Under the pieces are notes generated by a model. It saw nothing but the letters and a program-made list of their open reading frames with translations, was not told the origin of the DNA and made no database searches. DNA of 64,000 nt, taken from contig NZ_CP141608.1 in assembly GCF_035581345.1 (NCBI RefSeq), forward strand, positions 2,572,501 to 2,636,500, read 5' to 3'. The stretch's first letter is position 1, and every line of letters begins with the position of its first letter. Both the position numbers and the translations under genes were made by a program. This document shows positions 8,474-17,472 of the stretch, piece after piece. Source of the DNA: Pseudomonas sp. JQ170C. GTDB lineage: Bacteria > Pseudomonadota > Gammaproteobacteria > Pseudomonadales > Pseudomonadaceae.

Positions 8474-11400
8474 GCGTGGCTCTCCAGCTTCAGCACACGG
8501 GCCGCCTTGCGGGCCTGGCTGCGTTCGACATAACGGCGGATCAGAACAAAGAACACAGGGGTCAGCAGCAGGCCGAAGAAGGTCACCCCGATCATCCCGG
8601 AGAACACCGCCACACCCATGGCGTGACGCATTTCGGCACCGGCGCCGGAGGAGAACACCAGCGGCACCACACCCATGATGAAGGCAATCGAGGTCATCAG
8701 GATCGGCCGCAGACGCAGGCGGCAGGCTTCCAGCACCGCAGCCAGCGGGTCGAGGCCCTCGGCCTGTTTGTCCTTGGCGAACTCGACAATCAGGATGGCG
8801 TTCTTGCACGCCAGCCCCACCAGTACGATCAAGCCGATCTGGGTGAAGATGTTGTTGTCACCGCCCGACAGGATCACCCCGGTAATCGCCGAGAGCAGGG
8901 TCATCGGCACAATCAGGATCACCGCCAGTGGCAGGCTCCAGCTTTCGTACTGGGCCGCGAGCACCAGGAAGGCCAGCAGTACGCAGAGGGGGAACACGAA
9001 CAGCGCGGTGTTGCCGGAAAGGATCTGTTGGTAGGTCAGTTCCGTCCATTCAAAGGTCATGCCGTTGGGCAGTTCTTCCTTGAGCAGTTTCTCGATGGCC
9101 TTTTCCGCCTGGCCGGAGCTGTAGCCCGGGGCCGCGGCGCCGTTGATCTCGGCGGTGATAAAGCCGTTGTAGTGCATCACGCGGTCAGGCCCGGAGGTGT
9201 CGCTGACCTTGATGAAGGTCGCCAGCGGGATCATCTCGCCCTGATTGTTGCGCACTTTCAACTGGCCGATCTGCTCGGCTTCGAGGCGGAACTGCTGCTC
9301 GGCCTGGACGTTGACCTGGTAGGTGCGGCCAAAGCGGTTGAAGTCGTTGGTGTACAGCGAACCCAGGTAGATCTGCAGGGTGTCGAAGATATCGCTGATG
9401 GCCACGCCGTGGGTCTTGGCCTTTTCCCGGTCGATGGCGGCATCGACCTGCGGCACGTTGACCTGGTAACTGGTGAACAACCCGGCCAGCTCCGGCACGT
9501 TGTGGCTCTTGGCGATGATGTTCTGGGTTTCCTTGTACAGCGCTTCGTAACCCAGGTTGCCCCGGTCCTCGATCTGCAGGCGGAAACCACCGATGGTGCC
9601 CAGCCCCTGTACCGGCGGCGGCGGGAAGATGGCGATGTAGGCATCTTCGATATCGGCGAACTGTGCGTTCAGCGCGGCAGCAATGGCGGCGGCCGACTGG
9701 CTCGGGTCCTTGCGCTCATCGAACGGCTTGAGCGGGGTGAACACGATGCCGCTGTTCGGGCTGTTGGTGAAGCCGTTGATCGACAGGCCCGGGAAGGCCA
9801 CCGAATCGGCCACGCCTGGCTGCTTGAGGGCGATCTCGCTCATCTTCTTGATCACCGCCTCGGTGCGATCGAGGCTGGCCGCGTCCGGCAACTGGGCGAA
9901 GGCCACCAGGTACTGCTTGTCTTGCGCAGGCACGAATCCGGTCGGCGTCGAGGAGAAGCCCAGCCAGGTCATGACAATCAGGCCGCCATACACGAACAGG
10001 GCAATGCCGCTGCTGCGGATGACCCGGCCGACGGTGCCGACATAACTGTGGCTGGCACGCTCGAAAAAGCGGTTGAACGGGCCGAACAACCAGCCACCGA
10101 ACAGGCGCTCCAGCACACGGGAGAAGCGGTCCTTGGGCGCATGGTGTTCCTGCAGCAGCACCGCGGCCAGCGCAGGCGACAGGGTCAGGGAGTTGAAGGC
10201 CGAGATCACCGTCGAAATGGCGATGGTCAAGGCGAACTGCTTGTAGAACTGCCCGGTAAGGCCGGAGATGAACGCCGCCGGCACGAACACGGCGCACAGC
10301 ACCAGCGCCGTGGCGATGATCGGCCCGGTCACTTCGCCCATGGCCTTTTGCGTAGCTTCCAGGGGTTTGAGCCCCAGGCCGATGTTACGCTCGACGTTCT
10401 CCACCACCACGATGGCGTCGTCCACCACGATGCCGATGGCCAGCACCAGGCCGAACAGCGACAGGGCGTTGAGCGAGAAGCCGAACAGGTGCATCACCGC
10501 GAAGGTGCCGATCAGCGAGACCGGTACCGCCACCAGCGGGATGATCGAGGCGCGCCAGGTCTGCAGGAACAGGATCACCACCAGCACTACCAGCACCAGG
10601 GCCTCGAACAGGGTGTGAACCACCGCCTCGATGGAGCCGCGCACGAACACGGTCGGGTCATAGACGATGCTGTAGTCCATGCCTTCGGGGAAGTCCTTCT
10701 TCAGCTCGGCCATTTTCGAGCGCACTTCATCGGAGATCTCGATGGCATTGGAGCCCGGGCGCTGGAAGATCGGGATGGCCACGGCCGGCTGGTTGTTGAG
10801 CAAGGAACGCAGGGCGTACTGGCTCGAGCCCAGCTCGACCCGGGCGATGTCTTTCAGGCGGGTAATCTCGCCATCGGCACCGGCGCGGATGATGATGTTC
10901 TCGAACTCTTCTTCACTGACCAGGCGGCCCTGGGTGTTCACCGACAGCTGGAAACTGGTGCTGCCGGGTGCGGGCGGGGCGCCGAGCTGGCCAGCGGCCA
11001 CCTGGCGGTTCTGCTCGCGAATGGCGGCGACCACGTCGCTGGCGGTGAGGTTGCGCGATGCCGTCTTGTTCGGGTCCAGCCATACCCGCAGGGAGTAGTC
11101 GCCCATGCCGAACAGCTGCACATCGCCGACACCGCCCAGGCGCGCCAGCTCGTCCTTGATATTGAGGATCGCGTAGTTGGACAGGTAGAGCATGTCGTAG
11201 CGATTGTCCGGCGAGGTCAGGTGCACGACCATGGTCAGGTCGGGCGAGGCCTTGTCGACGGTGATACCGATCCGGGTGACCTCCTCGGGCAGCTTGGGCT
11301 GGGTCCGGGTCACGCGGTTCTGCACCTGTACCTGGGCGTTGTCCAGGTCGGTGCCCAGGGCGAAGGTGATGGTCAGGGTCAGCTTGCCGTCAGCGGTGGA

Positions 11401-11649
11401 CTGGGAGGACATGTACAGCATGTTCTCCACGCCGGTGATGGCCTGCTCCAAAGGCGCCGCGACGGTTTCGCCGATCACCTTCGGGTTGGCCCCGGGGAAG
11501 TTGGCCCGCACCACGACGGTGGGCGGTACCACTTCCGGGTATTCGCTGATCGGCAGCTGGAACAGCGAGATGCTGCCGGCAATCAGGATCAACAGCGACA
11601 GCACCGCGGCGAAGATCGGCCGGGTAATAAAGAACTTGGAAAAATTCAT
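8470..11649 (-). CDS. mexF: RND multidrug efflux permease MexF
   Basis: 1059-residue HAE1-type RND transporter: inner-membrane proton/drug antiporter with large periplasmic loops. The N terminus (FFITRPIFAAVLSLLILIAG) and long blocks such as LPISEYPEVVPPTVVVRANF and GVENMLYMSSQSTADGKLTL match MexF as I recall it. The TM4 proton-relay aspartates are in GIVVDDAIVVVENVERN, and the C-terminal half has the repeat with LACKNAILIVEFA. In P. aeruginosa MexEF-OprN exports chloramphenicol, fluoroquinolones, trimethoprim and quinolone-signal precursors. The gene lies 12 bases after mexE and overlaps oprN by 4 bases. Confidence 0.96.
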   Translation of the reverse strand: MNFSKFFITRPIFAAVLSLLILIAGSISLFQLPISEYPEVVPPTVVVRANFPGANPKVIGETVAAPLEQAITGVENMLYMSSQSTADGKLTLTITFALGTDLDNAQVQVQNRVTRTQPKLPEEVTRIGITVDKASPDLTMVVHLTSPDNRYDMLYLSNYAILNIKDELARLGGVGDVQLFGMGDYSLRVWLDPNKTASRNLTASDVVAAIREQNRQVAAGQLGAPPAPGSTSFQLSVNTQGRLVSEEEFENIIIRAGADGEITRLKDIARVELGSSQYALRSLLNNQPAVAIPIFQRPGSNAIEISDEVRSKMAELKKDFPEGMDYSIVYDPTVFVRGSIEAVVHTLFEALVLVVLVVILFLQTWRASIIPLVAVPVSLIGTFAVMHLFGFSLNALSLFGLVLAIGIVVDDAIVVVENVERNIGLGLKPLEATQKAMGEVTGPIIATALVLCAVFVPAAFISGLTGQFYKQFALTIAISTVISAFNSLTLSPALAAVLLQEHHAPKDRFSRVLERLFGGWLFGPFNRFFERASHSYVGTVGRVIRSSGIALFVYGGLIVMTWLGFSSTPTGFVPAQDKQYLVAFAQLPDAASLDRTEAVIKKMSEIALKQPGVADSVAFPGLSINGFTNSPNSGIVFTPLKPFDERKDPSQSAAAIAAALNAQFADIEDAYIAIFPPPPVQGLGTIGGFRLQIEDRGNLGYEALYKETQNIIAKSHNVPELAGLFTSYQVNVPQVDAAIDREKAKTHGVAISDIFDTLQIYLGSLYTNDFNRFGRTYQVNVQAEQQFRLEAEQIGQLKVRNNQGEMIPLATFIKVSDTSGPDRVMHYNGFITAEINGAAAPGYSSGQAEKAIEKLLKEELPNGMTFEWTELTYQQILSGNTALFVFPLCVLLAFLVLAAQYESWSLPLAVILIVPMTLLSAITGVILSGGDNNIFTQIGLIVLVGLACKNAILIVEFAKDKQAEGLDPLAAVLEACRLRLRPILMTSIAFIMGVVPLVFSSGAGAEMRHAMGVAVFSGMIGVTFFGLLLTPVFFVLIRRYVERSQARKAARVLKLESHA

Positions 11650-11661
11650 CGGACCGATTCC

Positions 11662-12903
11662 TTAACCGCGCGGTGCCGAGGCACTGGCGAGCTTGACGGT
11701 GGCAGGGGCAGCAGACTTGCCCGGGTTGCTGGCTTCCAGCGCCTGGCGTTGTTGGGCGAGGGCGGCGATGGTCGCTTCGCTGGCCATCGGGGTGTCCTGC
11801 GGATCGACGGGCGAGCCTGGGCGTACACGCTGCAGGCCCTTGACCACGATGCGGTCCTCCTTGCTCAGGCCGCTGCGCACGATACGCAGGCCCTCAAGCT
11901 TGGGGCCCAGTTCGACGGCGCGGTATGCGGCGTTGTTGTCCTTGTCCATCACCAGCACGAACTTCTTGCCAAGGTCGGTGCCCACGGCTTCGTCGTTGAT
12001 CAGCACGGCCGAGTAGGTCGCGCTGCCCACCAGCTTGAGGCGCGCATACAGGCCCGGGGTGAACTGGCCGTCACTGTTGTCGAACACCGCGCGGCCACGG
12101 ATGGTGCCGGTCTTGGGGTTGACCTGGTTGTCGACGAAGTTCATCTGGCCCAGGTGCGGGTTGCCGGTTTCGTTGGACAGGCCGAGGTACACCGGGGTGC
12201 TCTGGCCGCGCTGGCCGTCGCGGGCCAGCTGGGTGTACTTGAGGTACACGCGCTCGTCGGCGTCGAAGTAGGCGTAGACCTTGTCGGTGGACACCACGCT
12301 GGTCAGCGGGGTGACGTCAGCGGTGACGATATTGCCGGCGGTGAACAGGGCACGGCTGACCTGGCCGCTGATCGGCGCGGTGACGCGGGTAAAGCTCAGG
12401 TTCAGGCGGGCCAGGTCCAGTTGTGCCTGGATCGCGGCGACACCGGCGCGGGCCTCGGCGGCGGCGCTGGTGCGCGACTCGGCCAGCTCGGCAGAGATGG
12501 CGTTGCTGGTGCGCAGGCGCTCACCGCGGCGTGCTTCGTTCTCACTGCGGCTGGCGGTGGCACGGGCTTGCTGCAACTGGGCTTCAAGGCGGCGGACCTC
12601 GGCCTGGAACGGACGCGGGTCGATCTGGAACAGCAGATCGCCTTTCTTCACCTGAGCGCCTTCGGTAAAGGCAACCAGGTCGACCTGGCCGGAGACCCGT
12701 GGGCGGACCTCGACCGTCTCGGGTGCCTCGAGGCGACCGGTGAACTCGTCCCATTCATTGATCGGTTGTTCCAGCACCTTGGCCACGCTGACCTTGGCCG
12801 CCGCCGGGGCCTGGACGGCCTCCGGGGTGCGACCACAGGCACTCATCACCAGTACTGCCAATAGAGCCAGGGGGTATCGCAAAGGTTTGAGTGACTGTTC
12901 CAT
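11662..12903 (-). CDS. mexE: RND efflux periplasmic adaptor MexE
   Basis: 413-residue membrane-fusion lipoprotein that links MexF to the outer-membrane channel. The start MEQSLKPLRYPLALLAVLVMSACGRTPE gives a signal peptide with lipobox (MSAC). The barrel-sandwich/lipoyl half (VEVRPRVSGQVDLVAF and its partner LSFTRVTAPISGQVSRALF) flanks a helical hairpin at about residues 100-160. I chose the ATG at 12903; an upstream in-frame TTG at 12918 would add only five residues and does not fit MexE N termini. A MexT-like operator lies about 76 bases upstream, but no MexT or MexS gene is in the window. Confidence 0.95.
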   Translation of the reverse strand: MEQSLKPLRYPLALLAVLVMSACGRTPEAVQAPAAAKVSVAKVLEQPINEWDEFTGRLEAPETVEVRPRVSGQVDLVAFTEGAQVKKGDLLFQIDPRPFQAEVRRLEAQLQQARATASRSENEARRGERLRTSNAISAELAESRTSAAAEARAGVAAIQAQLDLARLNLSFTRVTAPISGQVSRALFTAGNIVTADVTPLTSVVSTDKVYAYFDADERVYLKYTQLARDGQRGQSTPVYLGLSNETGNPHLGQMNFVDNQVNPKTGTIRGRAVFDNSDGQFTPGLYARLKLVGSATYSAVLINDEAVGTDLGKKFVLVMDKDNNAAYRAVELGPKLEGLRIVRSGLSKEDRIVVKGLQRVRPGSPVDPQDTPMASEATIAALAQQRQALEASNPGKSAAPATVKLASASAPRG

Positions 12904-13032
12904 GGGGTAATCCGCCAATTTATTGAGAATGGGCGGATTCTGCGATTTGTAACTATTAACAACGAATCGAACGGGGCGAAGGTAACTATCACTGGGAATG
13001 ATAGGAAACGGAGTGGGGGAACCGGTGGGAGC
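12904..13032 (-). other. promoter region of mexEF-oprN
   Basis: This AT-richer stretch holds the MexT-like dyad (12979-13004). No further gene is seen. Beyond it the tandem REP block (13033-13305) fills the rest of the 398-base gap up to the lipoprotein gene. Confidence 0.6.
12979..13004 (-). promoter_or_regulatory. MexT-like LysR operator upstream of mexE
   Basis: Read on the minus strand, ATCA-TTCCC-AGTGAT-AGTT-ACCTT occupies 13002-12979. As I recall it, the P. aeruginosa MexT box is ATCA-N5-GTCGAT-N4-ACYAT. ATCA, GAT and ACC are kept at the same spacing. The site also contains a dyad, CTATCA-N7-TGATAG (12986-13004), as expected for a LysR-type regulator. It lies about 76-99 bases before the mexE start. 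Confidence 0.6.
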
Positions 13033-13305
13033 GGGGGGCGATTTGAGTCGAGGGACGATTTCGCCGATGGGCCCGGTAGGAGCGGGCTTGCCCCGCGATC
13101 AAGGGTTCAGGCAACACCTGTTTTGTTGGCTGTACCGGCTTCTCGCGGGGCAAGCCCGCTCCTACCCCGCAGGGGGGCGATTTGAGTCGAGGGGGCGATT
13201 CCGCCGATGGGCCCGGTAGGAACGGGCTTGCCCCGCGATCAAGGGTTCAGGCAGCACCTGTTTTGTTGGCTGTACCGGCCTCTCGCGGGGCAAGCCCGCT
13301 CCTAC
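13033..13305. repeat. 139-bp tandem duplication with paired REP palindromes
   Basis: GGGGGGCGATTTGAGTCGAG starts at 13033 and again at 13172, a 139-base period. Each unit holds GGTAGGAGCGGGCTTGCC and, after a spacer (AAGGGTTCAGGCA), the reverse complement ending GCAAGCCCGCTCCTAC. The second unit ends at 13305, where its final CTAC provides the stop codon of the lipoprotein gene on the minus strand. Confidence 0.88.
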
Positions 13306-13598
13306 TTGCACTCGGCCAGTACCACTTTGCAGGTGTGCGGCGTGCCGCCGGAGCGTCCGGCATAGCGGATGCAGTTGTTCAGTGATTTTTGTCGGGCGAT
13401 GGACAGGCTGTTGCCCCAGGCCAGGCCGCCCTCGCCAGCACTGGGCACGGCTTTGGCGTAGCAGGCCGAACCTGTGTTGGCGGCCTGGTAGCGGGCCTTG
13501 GGTGATTTGCTGGAACACCCTGCCGTCAACGCCAGGCTGATGGCGAGCAGGGAGGGGATCAGCAGCGACGAGCCGCTGAAAGACGGGTGGGAAGTCAT
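13302..13598 (-). CDS. small predicted lipoprotein, possibly DUF4189-like
   Basis: 98 residues, beginning MTSHPSFSGSSLLIPSLLAI, with a hydrophobic signal and a lipobox LTAGC (Cys 28). The mature part has a pattern A-x-A-x-x-SLNNC ... GGTPHTC-x6-C, which resembles small secreted domains with paired cysteines (DUF4189-like), but I cannot confirm this. It is probably periplasmic or outer-membrane attached. GAAGAG lies about 9 bases before the ATG at 13598. The TAG stop lies in the end of a REP element. It is a single gene between the REP block and the LysR gene. Confidence 0.65.
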   Translation of the reverse strand: MTSHPSFSGSSLLIPSLLAISLALTAGCSSKSPKARYQAANTGSACYAKAVPSAGEGGLAWGNSLSIARQKSLNNCIRYAGRSGGTPHTCKVVLAECK

Positions 13599-13663
13599 GA
13601 TGTGTTCTCTTCGCAAGGCCCGTGGCTGCACAGGGTATTTCTCAGTGTAACTGCTCCATGCCG

Positions 13664-14581
13664 TCAGGCGAGCCCGGGCTGTTGCGTGCAGGCGTTCAGG
13701 TCTTCGAGGAACGCGCGCAGTATCGGTGGTGGCGATACGCCGCGTCGGGTGATGACGTCGAAGGGTGAAGTCAGGTCCAGCGCGCTGGCACCCAGGCGGC
13801 GCATTTCTCCGGTCTTGACCCACTGCTCGGCGAAATGCACGGGGAGAAAGCCGATGTAGGCACCCGAGATGATCAGGATCGCTGCCGCCTCGATGTTCTC
13901 GACGGTGGCTGCGGCCTTGGTCATCCCCAGTTGCTCCAGGTCGTACTCATGCATGTAGCCACGCACGACGATACGGCAGGCGCGAACCTCCTCGAGCAGT
14001 CGGCCGTTCGATGCCTTGCTCGCGTGCAGCGGATGGCGGCGGCCACAGTAGAGTCCCAGGGCTTCGTTGTAGAGGGGCAGGTAGGACAGCCCTGACACGC
14101 GCAGGGGGAAGTGACCGATGGCCAGGTGCAGGCGACCGTCCAGCACACGTTCCTCCAGCTCGGCGGGGGCACCGATGTAGATGTGCAGGTGGGCGTCGTG
14201 GCCGCGCGAGACAAAGCGCTGGGTGGTACGCGGCAGCGGCGAGTCGGGGTCGGTCAGGGTGGAGTCGATGATGCCCAGGTTGAGCTTGCCGCTGATGTGC
14301 TGCTTGAGCACGTCGGCGTCCAGGCAGAAGCTCTCGACCGCGCTGAGCAGGCGTACGGTGGCCTCATGGATGGCAACGCCTTGCTCGGTGAGGCGAAAGC
14401 CGCTGCGTCCGCGCTGGCAGAGCTTGACCCCCAGGCGGGTTTCCAGGTGCGTCATCTGTTCGCTGATCGTCGACTGACCGGCATTGAGGGCGGCCTGCGC
14501 CGCGGAAAAGCCACCGCACCTGACAATGGTGGTGAAAACCCTGAGCAGTTTCAGGTCGACATCGTGGAGCTGGATCACCAT
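13664..14581 (-). CDS. LysR-family transcriptional regulator of the divergent ureohydrolase operon
   Basis: 305 residues, the normal LysR length. The winged HTH is at the N terminus (LLRVFTTIVRCGGFSAAQAALNAGQSTISEQMTHLETRLG) and a substrate-binding domain follows from about residue 95. The ATG at 14581 lies only two bases after GGGAGG, so the adjacent GTG at 14578, five bases from it, may be the true start. It is transcribed away from the ureohydrolase operon at 14881, the classic arrangement for a LysR activator of its neighbour. The P. aeruginosa guanidinobutyrase and guanidinopropionase genes also have linked regulators, which fits a guanidino-compound ligand, but the ligand is not known. 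Confidence 0.85.
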   Translation of the reverse strand: MVIQLHDVDLKLLRVFTTIVRCGGFSAAQAALNAGQSTISEQMTHLETRLGVKLCQRGRSGFRLTEQGVAIHEATVRLLSAVESFCLDADVLKQHISGKLNLGIIDSTLTDPDSPLPRTTQRFVSRGHDAHLHIYIGAPAELEERVLDGRLHLAIGHFPLRVSGLSYLPLYNEALGLYCGRRHPLHASKASNGRLLEEVRACRIVVRGYMHEYDLEQLGMTKAAATVENIEAAAILIISGAYIGFLPVHFAEQWVKTGEMRRLGASALDLTSPFDVITRRGVSPPPILRAFLEDLNACTQQPGLA

Positions 14582-14880
14582 CGCCTCCCGACCGTGCGTC
14601 ACATCGCGGCTGCTGATATGAACGCGCCGGTATTGTTGTTTTTTCCAAGCTAACACAGGGGCATGTGTGGTCCGCAATGCTTGGTGTCTGAAATTGCTCC
14701 CGGCCGCAGTACGGGCGTTTTGCCGGCCACCGACATCCGTACGAATACTTCGGGTTCGGCGATGTATGCATCTGCACTTGCGGATTTTTCCCTGCCTGGC
14801 CTGGCGCCATAGTGGCTGCAACGGCGGTCGAGCAGTCGCCCCGTCTCCTGACCAGAACAATAATGTGGAGAAACTCGAAC
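14582..14880. promoter_or_regulatory. divergent promoter region between lysR and ureohydrolase operon
   Basis: 299 bases with no gene. It must hold the divergent promoters. There is a T-rich patch (TTGTTGTTTTTTCC near 14632) and several short dyads, but I see no single site I would name as the LysR box. Confidence 0.5.
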
Positions 14881-15852
14881 ATGGCAAAGCACGGTTATGA
14901 ATCCGGCCGTCTGAACCTGCCCTTCGTGGGCCATTGCACCTTCGCCAAGTCACCCATTTGCACGGACTGGGCGGCCATCGACGCCGACGTGGCGATCCTT
15001 GGCGCACCCAACGACATGGGTACCCAATGGCGCTCAGGGGCACGTTTCGGACCACGCGGCATCCGCGAGGCATCGACGCTGTTCTCGTTCGGCCATGCCG
15101 GCGCCTACGACTTTGAAGATGACGCCACCTACCTGACCGATGACCAGTTGCGCATGGTCGATGTCGGCGATGCCGATATCGTCCACACCGACATGGCCAC
15201 CAGCAACGCCAATATCGAGGCGGCCGTGCGCCAGATCCTCGCGGCAGGTGCCATGCCGGTGGTCCTGGGCGGTGACCACTCGATCCACGCACCGGTGATC
15301 AAGGCCTTTGAAGGGCGCGGGCCGATCCACATCGTGCATTTCGATGCTCACCTGGACTTCGTCGATGAGCGTCACGGGGTCCGCTACGGTCACGGCAGCC
15401 CGCTGCGCCGCGCTTCGGAGCTGGATCACATCGTCGGCATGACCCAGATGGGCATCCGCAACGTGTCTTCCTCCAACCGCGACGACTACGATGCTGCCCG
15501 CGACGCCGGGTCGCAGATTCTCTCGGTGCGCGACGTACGGCGCCTGGGCTGCGAAGGGGTGATGGCGAAAATCCCCGAGGACCGTGATTATTACATCACC
15601 ATCGACATCGACGGTTTCGACCCGTCCATTGCCCCCGGCACGGGGACCCCGAGTCATGGCGGTTTCTTCTACTACGAAGTGCTGGAAATCATCCAGGCGC
15701 TGGCCCGGCGCAGCAAGGGCCGGATCGTCGGCATGGACCTGGTGGAAGTGGCGCCGGCCTATGACCCGGCCGGTGTCACCTCGATCCTCGCCGCGCAATT
15801 GCTGATGAACAGTATCGGCTTCATCTTCCACGCGCGCGCCAACGCTCGCTGA
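14881..15852 (+). CDS. ureohydrolase (agmatinase / guanidino-acid hydrolase family)
   Basis: 323-residue arginase-fold, dinuclear Mn enzyme that hydrolyses a guanidino group to urea plus an amine. All six metal ligands are visible: His133 (GGDHSI), Asp155, His157 and Asp159 (HFDAHLD), and Asp242 and Asp244 (DIDGFDPSIAPGTGTPSHGG). The SHGG in place of the usual E/V-x-GG tail of agmatinase and guanidinobutyrase suggests a different substrate pocket. I chose the ATG at 14881 (MAKHGYESG; GGAG 10 bases upstream); in-frame upstream codons are not family-like. First gene of an operon with an aldehyde dehydrogenase, permease and alcohol dehydrogenase, so the substrate may be a guanidino acid produced by them. 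Agmatine remains possible. Confidence 0.85.
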   Translation: MAKHGYESGRLNLPFVGHCTFAKSPICTDWAAIDADVAILGAPNDMGTQWRSGARFGPRGIREASTLFSFGHAGAYDFEDDATYLTDDQLRMVDVGDADIVHTDMATSNANIEAAVRQILAAGAMPVVLGGDHSIHAPVIKAFEGRGPIHIVHFDAHLDFVDERHGVRYGHGSPLRRASELDHIVGMTQMGIRNVSSSNRDDYDAARDAGSQILSVRDVRRLGCEGVMAKIPEDRDYYITIDIDGFDPSIAPGTGTPSHGGFFYYEVLEIIQALARRSKGRIVGMDLVEVAPAYDPAGVTSILAAQLLMNSIGFIFHARANAR

Positions 15853-15866
15853 TCCGGAGAATCCCA

Positions 15867-17375
15867 GTGGACAACAAGGTAAAAGCCTACCTGCAGGCCT
15901 TCGGCGTCAGCGAGGCGACCCAGCGCTTTCTCTCCAAGCCCCAGCGCATGTTCATCGGTGGTGCCTGGCTCGAGGCCAGCGACGGCGCCAGCGCCGAGGT
16001 CATCGAGCCCTCCACCGAGGGGGTGTTGACCCGTATCCCGATGGGGACCTGCGAAGACCTCGACCGCGCGGTGCACGCCGCCCGGGCACAGTTCGACGGC
16101 GGCCCCTGGAGCCAGCTCAAGCCGCTGGAGCGCGAGCGTCTGATTCATCGCCTGGCGGATTTGATCGACGCCAATGCCGAGGAACTTGCGCAAATCGAAT
16201 CCATCGACATGGGCAAGTCGGTCGCCCAGGCCCGTGCCGTGGATATCCAGGGCACCATCGACACACTGCGCTACTTCGCCGGGTGGGCCAGCAAGATCCA
16301 CGGCCGCACCGTCGAACCCTCGCTGCCAGGCAACTACCTGGCCTACACCCGCAAAGAGGCCGTGGGTGTGGTCGGGGCTATCGTGCCCTGGAACTTCCCG
16401 CTGCAGACCATGGCCTGGAAGCTCGGTGCGGCCCTGGCGACCGGCTGCACGGTAGTGGTCAAGCCGGCCGAGCTGACCTCGCTGTCTGCCCTGCGTTTTG
16501 CCGAGCTGGTCCAGGAGGCAGGGATTCCCGACGGCGTGCTGAACATTGTCACCGGGCGCGGCAGTGTGGTGGGCACGGCGATGTCCAGCCACCCGGGCAT
16601 CGACAAGCTGAGCTTTACCGGCTCCACGCCAGTGGGTTGCTCGGTGGGCAAGGCGGCCATGGACCAGATGAAACGCCTGACGCTCGAGCTGGGCGGCAAG
16701 TCGCCGGTGATCGTGTTCGCCGATGCCGATATCGAGGCGGCGGCCGAGGCGGTTGCCAACGGCGTATTCTTCAACTCCGGACAGGTGTGCGATGCGGGGA
16801 CCCGCGCCTATGTCGAGCGCAGTATCTATCCCGCATTCCTCGAGGCGCTGGCCAGGTACACGGCCACCCTGAAGATTGCCCCGGGCCTGGACCCGGACTG
16901 TTTCATCAGCCCCATGGTGTCGCGTCAGCAACAGCAGCGGGTGCTGGAATACATCGCCGTGGGCAAGGCCGAAGGGGCGCAGCTGTATTACGGCGGCGAA
17001 CCGATCGAGGGCCCTGGCTTCTTCGTGCAACCGACGATCTTCGCGCACTGCAACAACGCCATGCGTATCGTGCGCGAAGAAATTTTCGGGCCGGTACTGG
17101 TAACCATGCCTTTCGATAGCCAGGAGCAGGCGCTGGCCCTGGCCAACGATTCCGCGTTCGGCCTGGCGGCGGCGATTTACTCCAATGACCTGGGCAAGGT
17201 CCACGGCTTGATTCCGCAGTTGCGGGCCGGGACCGTCTACGTCAATGCCCACAGCACCCTGGACCCCTCCATGCCGTTCGGTGGCTACAAGCAATCGGGC
17301 TATGGCAAGGACATGGGCGCCGAACAACTGGAGTTTTTGCTGGAGACCAAGGCGGTCTGGATCACCTTGCCCTGA
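15867..17375 (+). CDS. NAD(P)+-dependent aldehyde dehydrogenase
   Basis: 502-residue class I/II aldehyde dehydrogenase, cytosolic, oxidising an aldehyde to the acid. The catalytic Cys308 is in FFNSGQVCDAGTR and the general base Glu274 in LELGGKSP. The Rossmann cofactor region has IVPWNFPLQ and FTGSTPVG. The C-terminal block is PFGGYKQSGYGKDMG. It follows the ureohydrolase by 14 bases. Closest families by feel are phenylacetaldehyde, betaine-aldehyde and gamma-aminobutyraldehyde-type dehydrogenases; the sequence alone does not fix the substrate. In the operon it could link the GMC alcohol dehydrogenase to the ureohydrolase. Confidence 0.9.
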   Translation: MDNKVKAYLQAFGVSEATQRFLSKPQRMFIGGAWLEASDGASAEVIEPSTEGVLTRIPMGTCEDLDRAVHAARAQFDGGPWSQLKPLERERLIHRLADLIDANAEELAQIESIDMGKSVAQARAVDIQGTIDTLRYFAGWASKIHGRTVEPSLPGNYLAYTRKEAVGVVGAIVPWNFPLQTMAWKLGAALATGCTVVVKPAELTSLSALRFAELVQEAGIPDGVLNIVTGRGSVVGTAMSSHPGIDKLSFTGSTPVGCSVGKAAMDQMKRLTLELGGKSPVIVFADADIEAAAEAVANGVFFNSGQVCDAGTRAYVERSIYPAFLEALARYTATLKIAPGLDPDCFISPMVSRQQQQRVLEYIAVGKAEGAQLYYGGEPIEGPGFFVQPTIFAHCNNAMRIVREEIFGPVLVTMPFDSQEQALALANDSAFGLAAAIYSNDLGKVHGLIPQLRAGTVYVNAHSTLDPSMPFGGYKQSGYGKDMGAEQLEFLLETKAVWITLP

Positions 17376-17472
17376 GGAACAGGGCAAACCTGCGTCGCTG
17401 ATGGTTGGCGGGCGGCGCGGGTTTTACACATGCATCGTATTTCAAGAACAAGAACCTACCGAGGTGATGCCC

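Noticed and set aside
8476..12864. 1462-codon plus-strand open frame opposite mexEF
   Set aside because: Length arises from GC-rich codon bias of the real mexE and mexF genes on the other strand. The translation is Gly/His/Gln-rich with no domain.
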